Program-made: the position numbers and the translations under genes
The notes under the pieces: model-generated
The model's input: only the letters and a program-made list of their open reading frames with translations
Told to the model about the DNA's origin: nothing
Database searches by the model: none
In this document: one piece after another, positions 8,252 through 15,083 of the stretch
Layout: every line of letters begins with the position of its first letter
Numbering within the stretch: position 1 is the stretch's first letter
Origin: an uncultured bacterium
GTDB taxonomy: Bacteria; Cyanobacteriota; Vampirovibrionia; Gastranaerophilales; Gastranaerophilaceae
DNA: 23,934 bases
Direction of reading: 5' to 3'
NCBI GenBank assembly: GCA_902464375.1
Contig: CABQIM010000017.1
Coordinates: 1 to 23,934, forward strand

Positions 8252-8280
8252 ATTGTACCATGGTTTTGCGAGTTTGTACA
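8252..8280 (-). promoter_or_regulatory. Promoter of the riboflavin operon, likely giving a leaderless mRNA
   Basis: On the minus strand: TGTACA (8275-8280), a 17-bp spacer, then TACAAT (8252-8257). The usual start point, about 7 nt downstream, is the A of the ribE ATG (8245). No ribosome binding site lies between. The -35 box matches consensus at 4 of 6 positions. Confidence 0.5.
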
Positions 8281-8282
8281 GA

Positions 8283-8342
8283 GGATGGGAGAGTTGAAAA
8301 GCAACTTTCCACTTTTAATTTTCAACTTCCACCTTCTCATCC
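8283..8342. repeat. Long imperfect palindrome built from iterated words, between ribE and fliD
   Basis: Outer arms are GGATGGGA (8283-8290) and TTCTCATCC (8334-8342 region), 8 bp with one G-T. Inner arms are AGTTGAAAA (8292-8300) and TTTTCAACT (8319-8327), 9 bp perfect. The loop side repeats a word: CAACTTTCCACTT (from 8302) and CAACTTCCACCTT (from 8323), 21 nt apart. It lies between the divergent ribE and fliD promoters. I cannot name it; a mobile extragenic palindrome or a regulatory hairpin are both possible. Confidence 0.55.
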
Positions 8343-8352
8343 AAATAGAGGG

Positions 8353-8381
8353 TTGAAATCCTTACCCACATGGACTATAAT
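8353..8381 (+). promoter_or_regulatory. Sigma-70-type promoter of fliD
   Basis: TTGAAA (8353-8358), a 17-bp spacer and a perfect TATAAT (8376-8381). Transcription should start near 8388. The leader then carries AAAAGGA (8407-8413), 8 nt before the ATG at 8422. No flagellar sigma-28 type element (TAAA...GCCGATAA) was seen. Confidence 0.7.
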
Positions 8382-8421
8382 GTTATATATAGTATATACT
8401 CAATAAAAAAGGATTTTTATT

Positions 8422-10164
8422 ATGGCGTCTACAATATCGTTTAGCGGTTTGGCTTCCGGCTTAGATACCTCTTCGTGGGTAGAAGCTTTAGTTAATGTCA
8501 AGAAGGAAGAGCTAACCACTTTACAGACTAATTTAAAATCAATACAAACAACAAAAACAACATTAACAGATACAAAAAGTAAGTTTACATCATTAAGAAC
8601 AGCGATAGAAAAACTTACTGATGCTAAGTTTGGCGGTTCTTTTGACTTGTTTGCAAAGAATTCTGCAACTTCGTCTAACAATGATATATTTTCTGCAACT
8701 GTTACAAGTAATGCAGCAAGACAAACTTATGATATTAAGGTTCAACAATTGGCTACATACACAAAAGCAACTTCTAAAGAGTCTGCAAGCGCTGTAGCCG
8801 ATGATTCAACAAAGCTTTCAAATCTTGGTATTACCAGTGGTTCTCTTACAACATATGTAAATGGTAAGAAAACGACTATAAATATCGGCAAAGATGATAC
8901 TTTAGGTGATTTAAAATCAAGACTTGCGGAAGCCGGAATAAAAACAGAAATTGATAATAATGGTGTTTTGAAATTATCTGCACAAAATAGTGGTGATACT
9001 ATCCACATCGGTGCTACAACTGATGGAACAAATTTGACGTCATTGATAGGTTTAACAGCTCAAGAAGATGGTAGTTATGCATCTACAAACTCATTGTTTA
9101 AGGCTTCTGTATCATCAAAATTAACAGCAGAGGATTCAGGATTTAATGAAAAAATCAAAGCGGGCACATTTACTATAGGTGATGCAACTTTCACAATTGA
9201 TGATAAAACAACATTATCTTCATTGATTTCAGAAATTAATAACAATGATAAAGCACAAGCCTATGCATACTGGGATGATGCCAGTGGAAAGCTTTCAATC
9301 ACTTCTAAAAAAGAAGGTGCATCTTACATTAATATTGAGGCAGGAACAAGCAACTTTACTGATGTAATGGGATTTACAGCTTCTGAATACGATACTGATG
9401 GAAAAGTTGTTTCTTCTAAAATGTATACAGAAGCTCAAGAACTTGGCTTGAATGCGATTTTCTCAGTTAACGGTACACAAATGACGTCAACTTCTAATAC
9501 AGTAACTTCTGATATTTCAAGAATGGACGGAGTTACATTGACGTTGAAGCGTGCTAATACAGAGGATGATGGTAATACAACATTGAAGGTTTCTCAGGAT
9601 AATTCTCAATTGAAGGAAGCTGTTAAATCTTTTATTACTGCATATAATGAAACAATTGCTAAGGTTGATGAAGTTACTGCAAGTGGTGCAGATTTACATG
9701 GTGAAACATCTTTGACAAGTTTGAACAGGACTTTGAAACGTTATTCAACAAGTTCTAATTCAAATGACGGTGTTTATAAGTTATTATCTGATATTGGTAT
9801 AAAAACGGCTTCAGCTGATGGCAATAATCTTTCTGCTGATACTTATGAATTATCATTAGATGAAGACAAATTTATGAAAGCCTTGGAAGAGAATCCGGAT
9901 TCTGTTAAATCAATTTTGACAGGTGATACAGGTGTTCTTTCAATGATGGAGAATACTATTGAACAAAGCTTGAAGGCTTCTGTAGGATTCTTTGATGTAA
10001 AAACTTCTACTTTGGATTCTAATATCAAGAAGATGGAAGAAAAAATTTCAAAGAAAAATACAAGCATAACGACTTATAAGTCACAATTAGAAGCAAAATT
10101 CCAGAAGATGGAACAGGCAATTGCTTCAATGCAACAGAATTACAGTTCGTTCTTATCATCATAA
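8422..10164 (+). CDS. fliD: Flagellar hook-associated protein 2 (filament cap)
   Basis: FliD caps the growing flagellar filament outside the cell and helps flagellin subunits fold into place. The N-terminus (SFSGLASGLDTSSWVEALV) is the conserved FliD_N signature. Residues near 158-172 (DTLGDLKSRLAEAGI) and 262-275 (TTLSSLISEINNN) are the two flagellin-hook IN-type motifs. The C-terminus (about 520-580) is a coiled coil rich in Lys/Glu/Gln ending SMQQNYSSFLSS, as in FliD_C. No signal peptide is present, as expected for a protein exported by the flagellar type III apparatus. The 580-aa length is within the family range. The gene stands alone between its own promoter and terminator, and no other flagellar gene lies in the window. 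Confidence 0.93.
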   Translation: MASTISFSGLASGLDTSSWVEALVNVKKEELTTLQTNLKSIQTTKTTLTDTKSKFTSLRTAIEKLTDAKFGGSFDLFAKNSATSSNNDIFSATVTSNAARQTYDIKVQQLATYTKATSKESASAVADDSTKLSNLGITSGSLTTYVNGKKTTINIGKDDTLGDLKSRLAEAGIKTEIDNNGVLKLSAQNSGDTIHIGATTDGTNLTSLIGLTAQEDGSYASTNSLFKASVSSKLTAEDSGFNEKIKAGTFTIGDATFTIDDKTTLSSLISEINNNDKAQAYAYWDDASGKLSITSKKEGASYINIEAGTSNFTDVMGFTASEYDTDGKVVSSKMYTEAQELGLNAIFSVNGTQMTSTSNTVTSDISRMDGVTLTLKRANTEDDGNTTLKVSQDNSQLKEAVKSFITAYNETIAKVDEVTASGADLHGETSLTSLNRTLKRYSTSSNSNDGVYKLLSDIGIKTASADGNNLSADTYELSLDEDKFMKALEENPDSVKSILTGDTGVLSMMENTIEQSLKASVGFFDVKTSTLDSNIKKMEEKISKKNTSITTYKSQLEAKFQKMEQAIASMQQNYSSFLSS

Positions 10165-10170
10165 GATATA

Positions 10171-10206
10171 AAAACCGGAGGTTCGAATGACTTCCGGTTT
10201 TTTTAA
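10171..10206 (+). terminator. Rho-independent terminator after fliD
   Basis: AAAACCGGA (10171-10179) pairs with TCCGGTTTT (10193-10201), followed by more T residues to 10204. It begins 7 nt after the fliD stop. Confidence 0.85.
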
Positions 10207-10252
10207 TTTTGTGTTAAATTTAGGTGAGTTGGAGTAATGTAATTCTGTTTTT

Positions 10253-10696
10253 ATGTATGATTTAACAAAAATATTGCCGCATAAACCACCTATGATACTT
10301 CTTGATGATGTTTTGGAAGTAGATATTGAGCAGAACAAACTTACTGCAATGTTTAAGGTTGAACCAAATAAGGTTTTTTACGAACGGAAACTTGGAATAA
10401 ATACGCTTGTCGGAATAGAGTTTATGGCACAAGCAATCGGATGTTATGCTTATTTTAAGAATAATTGTGTTGAACCAAAACCGGGGTTACTTCTTGGAAC
10501 AAGACTTTATAATAACAAAACTGATTATTTTAGGGACGGAAAAGAATATATTGTAAAAGTGCACGAAATTTTTACGGATAATGAAATTGTCGTTTTTGAC
10601 TGTTTAATATATGATAAAAGATGTGTGGAAATTGCGAGCGCAACGATTAATGCTTATCAGGGCGACAATATAGAGGAGCTTCTTAAAAGTGAATAA
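10253..10696 (+). CDS. Hotdog-fold 3-hydroxyacyl-ACP dehydratase, ApeP-like
   Basis: A 147-residue single-domain dehydratase expected to remove water from 3-hydroxyacyl-ACP. Key features are LPHKPPMILLDDV (8-20, with H10), GIEFMAQAIG (54-63, with E56 as likely acid) and GLLLGTR (78-84). The layout fits the aryl-polyene dehydratase ApeP better than housekeeping FabZ. ApeP proteins share LPHR-x-PM-LLD, E-x-MAQAIA and GFLLGxR, whereas FabZ usually has a catalytic 'HFPG' segment, which is absent here. It is the first gene of a coupled operon; its last 8 bases overlap the ketoreductase start. No Shine-Dalgarno sequence is close to the ATG; a GGAG at 10231-10234 is 18 nt away. Confident in the fold, moderately so in the Ape-type specificity. 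Confidence 0.82.
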   Translation: MYDLTKILPHKPPMILLDDVLEVDIEQNKLTAMFKVEPNKVFYERKLGINTLVGIEFMAQAIGCYAYFKNNCVEPKPGLLLGTRLYNNKTDYFRDGKEYIVKVHEIFTDNEIVVFDCLIYDKRCVEIASATINAYQGDNIEELLKSE

Positions 10697-11411
10697 ATGG
10701 GTTTTAGTGACAGGAGCAAGTAGAGGTATTGGCAAAGAAACCGCTTTATATCTTGCATCTAACGGTTATAATATAGTTTTGCATTGTTCAAATGATGTTA
10801 CAAGATTAGATAACTTAAAAAAAGAAATTGAATCAAAAGCTGTTCAGGCAAGGGCACTTGCTTTTGACATAAAAAATCGTGCGCAGGTTGAACAAGTTTT
10901 GACAAATGATATTGAAGTTAATGGAATGTATTATGGTGTAGTCTTGAATGCCGGAATTGCAAAGGATAATCCTTTCCCTGCTATGGAAGAAGATGAGTGG
11001 GATGATGTTTTGCGTACAAATTTAGATGGGTTTTATAATGTTCTAAAACCCTTAATTATGCCATTTATTCAACAGAAAAAAGGCAGAATAGTTGTTATGT
11101 CATCAATTTCAGGTCAATGCGGTAATCGTGGACAAGTGAATTATAGCGCTTCAAAAGCAGGGTTGGTAGGAGCAGCAAAAGCATTGAGCCAAGAGGTAGC
11201 AAAGCGTAAAATTACAGTAAACTGTATTGCTCCGGGGATAATAAAAACCGATATGACCGAGGATTTGCCGGAAGAAGCGATAAAACAAATTCCTATGCGC
11301 AGAATGGGACAGGCAAGAGAAGTTGCAAGTCTTGTGAATTATTTAATGAGCGAGGATGCAGGATATATTACGGGGCAAGTAATTAGTGTCAATGGAGGGC
11401 TCTATTTATGA
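10689..11411 (+). CDS. 3-oxoacyl-ACP reductase (SDR family), ApeQ/FabG-like
   Basis: A 240-residue short-chain dehydrogenase/reductase that reduces 3-oxoacyl-ACP with NADPH. The cofactor motif TGASRGIG is at 8-15, LNAG at 86-89 and N111 at the helix-4 position. The catalytic S139, Y152 and K156 lie in MSSISGQCGNRGQVNYSASK, and the end is TGQVISVNGGLYL. The start codon is GTG at 10689, giving (M)NKWVLVTGASRGIG, with GAGGAG about 10 nt upstream. It overlaps the dehydratase gene by 8 nt, and its TGA overlaps the next ATG (ATGA), so all three are translationally coupled. By sequence alone it could be a housekeeping FabG. Its position between an ApeP-like and an ApeR-like gene argues for the aryl-polyene-type role. 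Confidence 0.9.
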   Translation: MNKWVLVTGASRGIGKETALYLASNGYNIVLHCSNDVTRLDNLKKEIESKAVQARALAFDIKNRAQVEQVLTNDIEVNGMYYGVVLNAGIAKDNPFPAMEEDEWDDVLRTNLDGFYNVLKPLIMPFIQQKKGRIVVMSSISGQCGNRGQVNYSASKAGLVGAAKALSQEVAKRKITVNCIAPGIIKTDMTEDLPEEAIKQIPMRRMGQAREVASLVNYLMSEDAGYITGQVISVNGGLYL

Positions 11412-12631
11412 GAAGAGTAGTCGTAACCGGTATGGGGATTGCTTCTCCTTTGGGCTCTACTGTAAAATTGGCATTTGACAGGCTTAAAAAATACGAAAAT
11501 TGTATCGAACATTGGGATAGGCTTGATGAATATGAGCGTTTAAATACATCTTTAGGTTCTTTTGTTAGTGGGTTTGAAGTTCCTGAACATTTTACAAGAA
11601 AAGTTCGCAGGACAATGGGAAATGTATCTTTGATGGCGACTGTTACAGCGGAAGAAGCACTTATGGATGCCGGATTGCTTGGCGATGATATTATCACAAA
11701 TGGTAGAACAGGTGTGAGTTATGGGTCTTCGACAGGCTCTTTGGATGCGATTTTGGATTTTTATTCAATGTGTATTGATAAAGAGGTGAAACTTCTGAAT
11801 TCAGGCTCTTACATAAAGATGATGCCACAAACTGCAGCTGTAAATATTTCTCTGTACTTTAAAACGCACGGTCGTTTGATTCCAACATCTACGGCTTGCA
11901 CATCCGGTGCGATGGGGATAGGTTATGCATATGAAGCGATTAAGGACGGATACGCTGATGTTATGATATCCGGAGGAGCAGAAGAAATTCATCCTACGCA
12001 GGTTGGAGTATTTGACACATTGTATGCTACAAGCAGTAAAAATGATACACCAAAACTTACTCCATCACCATTTGATAAAAATCGTGACGGACTTGTAATT
12101 GGAGAAGGCGCAGGGACTTTGATACTTGAAGAGTATGAAAGAGCGAAAGCAAGAGGTGCAAAGATTTATGCAGAAATTGCGGGCTTTGCGACTAATACTG
12201 ATGGAACTCATATAACGAACCCAAATAAAGATATGATGGCGGAGGTTATGCGCCAATCTTTGAATTGTGCGGGTGTTTCTGCGAAAGAGATTGGGTATGT
12301 TAATGCGCACGGAACCGGTACTGTGAATGGTGATATAGCGGAGAGCTTGGCGACAGAAACTGTGTTTGGGCAAAATATTCCAATAAGCACTATTAAGAGC
12401 TATACAGGACATACGCTTGGCGCTTGCGGTGCAATAGAAGCGATACTTTCGATTGAGATGATGAATAACAAATGGTTTGCACCGACGCTGAATCTAAATG
12501 AACTTGACGAAAACTGCGGTCAGCTGGATTATATAATAAAAGAAGGCAGAATTATTGATACAGAGTATGTAATGACTAATAATTTTGCATTTGGTGGAAT
12601 TAATACATCAATAATCTTAAAAAGGGTTTAA
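11408..12631 (+). CDS. Beta-ketoacyl-ACP synthase, ApeR-like
   Basis: A 407-residue ketosynthase that condenses an acyl chain with malonyl-ACP. The catalytic triad is complete: C164 in PTSTACTSGAMGIGYA, H301 in NAHGTGT and H335 in SYTGHTLGACGAIEA. Several stretches match what I recall of the aryl polyene synthase ApeR rather than FabF: VRRTMGNVSLMAT (67-78), GSYIKMMPQTAAVN (133-146), EEIHPTQVGVFDTLYATS (192-209) and the C-terminus NNFAFGGINTSIILKRV. GGAGG precedes the ATG by 9 nt within the end of the reductase gene. The metalloprotease gene follows after 4 nt. No acyl carrier protein, ligase or acyltransferase gene of an aryl polyene cluster is present nearby. Confidence 0.9.
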   Translation: MRRVVVTGMGIASPLGSTVKLAFDRLKKYENCIEHWDRLDEYERLNTSLGSFVSGFEVPEHFTRKVRRTMGNVSLMATVTAEEALMDAGLLGDDIITNGRTGVSYGSSTGSLDAILDFYSMCIDKEVKLLNSGSYIKMMPQTAAVNISLYFKTHGRLIPTSTACTSGAMGIGYAYEAIKDGYADVMISGGAEEIHPTQVGVFDTLYATSSKNDTPKLTPSPFDKNRDGLVIGEGAGTLILEEYERAKARGAKIYAEIAGFATNTDGTHITNPNKDMMAEVMRQSLNCAGVSAKEIGYVNAHGTGTVNGDIAESLATETVFGQNIPISTIKSYTGHTLGACGAIEAILSIEMMNNKWFAPTLNLNELDENCGQLDYIIKEGRIIDTEYVMTNNFAFGGINTSIILKRV

Positions 12632-12635
12632 GTTT

Positions 12636-13190
12636 ATGAAAAAAGTTTTATTGCTATTATGCGTGGTTTTTGTATTTACAGTTAGTGTTTGTTTTGCCTT
12701 TGAACGTCCAAGGTGGGTAGGACAACCGATTTACGTATATGTTCCGCAGTATGGACAAATGAGTACGTTGATGAAGCAAGCATTTATGGCTTGGGAAAAG
12801 AAATCGGATTCAACCGTGCGTTTTCAATTTATTGATAATACCAGCAATGCTAATATTGAAGTAGAATTTGTTGATTTTGTTGCAAATTGCAATGAAGCAA
12901 ATGCAGTTGGTTGTACAGAAATGATGACTCGTGGCGGAAATTACTATAAAGCTTTTGTCACAATCGGTACAAAACAATATGTGCGAAAATTTGAAGGCGG
13001 ACAATATATCCGAAAAATTGTTACAAGACCAAAAGAAAATATTTATGGTGTAATGTTGCATGAAGCCGGACACGCAATCGGTTTAGGACATTCTGATGTT
13101 CCAAAAAGTATTATGTATCCTTATGATTTGGACACAATGCAATATCTGACGAATGAAGATTTGAAATTGTTGTATAAAAAATATCATTAA
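12636..13190 (+). CDS. Secreted matrixin-type zinc metalloprotease
   Basis: A 184-residue exported peptidase of the M10-like metzincin group. Residues 1-21 are a signal peptide (MKKVLLLLCVVFVFTVSVCFA). The zinc-binding motif HEAGHAIGLGH is at 142-152, with the three histidines and catalytic E143. The Met-turn follows as SIMYPY (158-163). The N-terminal part of the mature protein (YVYVPQYGQMSTLMKQAFMAWEKK) fits the first strand and helix of matrixin-like domains. No cysteine-switch propeptide or hemopexin domain is present, so it is a minimal catalytic domain. Two cysteines near 88 and 94 could form a disulfide. It starts 4 nt after the ketosynthase stop with AAAAGGG upstream, so it is probably the fourth gene of that operon. 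The link to lipid chemistry is unclear. Confidence 0.9.
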   Translation: MKKVLLLLCVVFVFTVSVCFAFERPRWVGQPIYVYVPQYGQMSTLMKQAFMAWEKKSDSTVRFQFIDNTSNANIEVEFVDFVANCNEANAVGCTEMMTRGGNYYKAFVTIGTKQYVRKFEGGQYIRKIVTRPKENIYGVMLHEAGHAIGLGHSDVPKSIMYPYDLDTMQYLTNEDLKLLYKKYH

Positions 13191-13224
13191 ATAAAAGCGA
13201 GAATAAATTTCGTTTTTATTTTGA
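13191..13224 (+). terminator. Probable terminator after the metalloprotease gene
   Basis: ATAAAAGCGA (13191-13200) pairs with TCGTTTTTAT (13210-13219), 10 bp with one G-T. A T-rich stretch follows. The stem is AT-rich, so this is a weak call. Confidence 0.5.
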
Positions 13225-13269
13225 CAAAAACTTTTTTATGTTAACAATCGAACTTCTGAAACAGGCATT

Positions 13270-13298
13270 AAAAACGGGCTTGAAACTAATTCTTGCCC
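13270..13298 (-). terminator. Possible terminator of the tRNA-Asn transcript
   Basis: On the minus strand GGGC and GCCC arms enclose a further GAA/TTC pairing across a 2x2 internal loop, followed by GTTTTT. It lies about 14 nt past the tRNA 3' end. The stem is short. Confidence 0.35.
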
Positions 13299-13312
13299 TA
13301 ATAATAGAAAAA

Positions 13313-13384
13313 CTCCCCAGGTTGGACTCGAACCAACAACCTACCGGTTAACAGCCGGTTGCTCCGCCATTGAGCTACTGAGGA
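13313..13384 (-). tRNA. tRNA-Asn (anticodon GUU)
   Basis: The minus-strand cloverleaf is complete. The acceptor TCCTCAG pairs with CTGGGGA, with discriminator G. The D arm is GCTC/GAGC. The anticodon stem ACCGG/CCGGT holds loop CTGTTAA, hence GTT. The T arm GTTGG/CCAAC holds loop TTCGAGT. The 3' CCA is not encoded (the next bases are TT), so it must be added after transcription. Confidence 0.96.
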
Positions 13385-13589
13385 TTATTTCTCGTATTCA
13401 GTTTACTATTCTATAGTATCAAATAATTTTTTTTTGTAAAGGGGTAAATTTAAAAAATCTCTTAAATTTTATAAAAATTTTAGCAAGCAATCTTTAGTAG
13501 GTGTCAAAAATAGACAATTTAATTTTCATCCTTAAATCATATACGCATGTCTAGTTTTTAATTTTAAGCCAAGGATAAATAATAATCGT

Positions 13590-14369
13590 ATGAAAAAAAT
13601 ATTAAGCATATTAATACTGATGATATTTACAGTTTTTCAAGTTAATGCTGCAACGTTTCAGGGTGGTGTTGCAGAGCAGGGGCGTGGAAATTCCAGCAGA
13701 ATTGTCGACAAACAAACCGGTGAGGGTGTTGGCGGTGCCAAAATAACTTTGCCAAAACAAAATTACGCCACAAAAACTGACTCAAGTGGTTTTTTTGAAT
13801 TAGATACACATATCGATGGTACAAGCATAATGTCTGTTCAAAAAGAAAACTACAAGCCTTTTTCTATGACAATTAATGACAAAACACTCAATGCGCCAAT
13901 TGTTGTTGGCATAGAAAAATCCAATGCCTCTGATTTATCACTGGACGCTAACATGTATCACTTAGGTGATGACAGTTATTCAGATATGTCAGCTAATGCA
14001 GGTGAGTTCAGAATGCAGGCTATTGGACCATTTTATACTAAACGTTTTACGCTTAAAAATCTGAATTTATCTAAGCCCGCATACCTTGTAATTGGCTCAA
14101 TCATAGGCATTGATACTGCTATGGCACGTTCTATGGGGCAAAATAAAATTCCGAACGCTTTTGCCTCACCGCCTGAAGTGTATTTTAACGGTAACAAGAT
14201 TTCTGAAATCCAACTTAATGGTGATGGACAAAAGATTAAGTTACCTTCTTCTTTGATTCGAAAAAATCAAGTCAATGAAATAACCATAAAAACCGGTCGA
14301 AACCTAATGCAAACTGCGTATGTAGACTATGATGATATAGAATTTATGAACTTGATTATAGAAAACTAG
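13590..14369 (+). CDS. Secreted protein with carboxypeptidase-regulatory-like domain
   Basis: A 259-residue exported protein of unknown role. Residues 1-20 are a signal peptide (MKKILSILILMIFTVFQVNA). Residues about 34-105 resemble a CarboxypepD_reg-like / transthyretin-like beta-sandwich: RIVDKQTGEGVGGAKITL, then TKTDSSGFFELDT. Residues about 120-259 look like a second all-beta, jelly-roll-type module, with alternating hydrophobic strands (FYTKRFTLKNLNL, PAYLVIGSI, EITIKTGRN, DYDDIEFMNLIIEN). Such modules often bind sugars or act in cell-surface adhesion, but no binding residue can be claimed. An AAGGA lies about 14 nt before the ATG, farther than usual. The gene is convergent with rdgB and seems monocistronic. 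Certain as a secreted protein; function unassigned. Confidence 0.85.
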   Translation: MKKILSILILMIFTVFQVNAATFQGGVAEQGRGNSSRIVDKQTGEGVGGAKITLPKQNYATKTDSSGFFELDTHIDGTSIMSVQKENYKPFSMTINDKTLNAPIVVGIEKSNASDLSLDANMYHLGDDSYSDMSANAGEFRMQAIGPFYTKRFTLKNLNLSKPAYLVIGSIIGIDTAMARSMGQNKIPNAFASPPEVYFNGNKISEIQLNGDGQKIKLPSSLIRKNQVNEITIKTGRNLMQTAYVDYDDIEFMNLIIEN

Positions 14370-14492
14370 TCATGGTAAATATCAAGTTTTTATTGTAACA
14401 TATACAGCAATGACGTTGCACTATTAATTTACCAAACTAGTAAATTCACTGTTTTAAAACAACTTTCCAGTTACGAATGCTGATTACTGTGT

Positions 14493-15083
14493 CTACGTGT
14501 GTAACACCGTGCACAGCACATCTAGAATCTGATTCAAAGCTTGTGAGCGGTGTGAAATCTGATTTTTCTCTTCTTCGCTTAATTCAGCCATAGTTGTAGT
14601 TCGTCCTTCAACCAAAAATATTGGATCATATCCAAAACCGTTGGAGCCGGCAGGTTCTTGAGTGATACTACCTTTACAAATACCTTTACAAGCAAACGCA
14701 ACTTCACCTTGCGGATTAATCAATGTCATTGCACAGACAAATTCTGCAGTTCTATCAGTTTTATCTTTCATTTCTGTTAGAACTCGCTCAATGCGTTTTT
14801 GAGGAGTTTCTGCGTATCGTGCAGAATAAAGCCCCGGAGCACCGTTTAAACTCTTTATACAAAGTCCCGAATCATCAGCCAACGCCCAACTTTTAGTGAG
14901 TTCCCAGGCTGCCATGGCTTTAATTCTAGAATTCTCCTCAAAAGTTTTACCATCTTCAATCGGGTCAAAACCTTCCGGAGGAAGCACGAATTCAATATCG
15001 CATTCTTTTTCGTATTTTGTTTTTACAATATCATTAATCTCTTGAACCTTGTGCTTGTTTGATGATGCTAAAACTATTTTCAT
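14493..15083 (-). CDS. rdgB: XTP/dITP diphosphatase (non-canonical purine NTP pyrophosphatase)
   Basis: A house-cleaning enzyme that hydrolyses dITP, dHAPTP and XTP to monophosphates, keeping them out of DNA. The HAM1/RdgB signatures are all present in 196 residues: ASSNKHKVQEI (6-16), FEENSRIKA (48-56), ALADDSGLCI with the catalytic acid at D70/D71, LNGAPGLYSARYA (79-91), NGFGYDPIF (148-156) and SHRSQAL (177-183). The length is normal. Its ATG shares a base with the upstream glycosyltransferase stop (TAATG), with GAGGG just before, so it is translationally coupled as the last gene of hpf-GT2-rdgB. The last six residues (CTVLHT) are variable in the family. Confidence 0.95.
   Translation of the reverse strand: MKIVLASSNKHKVQEINDIVKTKYEKECDIEFVLPPEGFDPIEDGKTFEENSRIKAMAAWELTKSWALADDSGLCIKSLNGAPGLYSARYAETPQKRIERVLTEMKDKTDRTAEFVCAMTLINPQGEVAFACKGICKGSITQEPAGSNGFGYDPIFLVEGRTTTMAELSEEEKNQISHRSQALNQILDVLCTVLHT

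Larger units (their letters stand above)
13191..13589. other. 400-bp intergenic stretch holding only tRNA-Asn
   Basis: Apart from the weak terminator (13191-13224) and the tRNA gene (13313-13384) I see no coding potential. Bases 13385-13589 are very AT-rich, with poly-A/T runs. A TGTC-N7-GACA dyad (13502-13516) is present but unsupported as an operator. No convincing promoter for the downstream 259-aa gene was found. Confidence 0.6.

Noticed and set aside
8246..8421. FMN riboswitch upstream of ribE
   Set aside because: A GAGGGTTGAAATCC stretch recalls one element of the RFN motif, but it is on the fliD strand. The other conserved RFN segments are missing and ribE seems to have no leader.
10689..12631. 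Plain housekeeping fabG-fabF naming
   Set aside because: Several ketosynthase and dehydratase segments match the aryl polyene type better, so I gave no gene symbol rather than a misleading fab name.
13502..13516. TGTC-N7-GACA dyad as an operator
   Set aside because: Four-base arms in an AT-rich spacer are expected by chance, and no promoter is seen next to it.
14426..14446. AATTTAC...GTAAATT hairpin as terminator of the rdgB operon
   Set aside because: The stem is 7 bp and AT-rich with no T tract on either strand.
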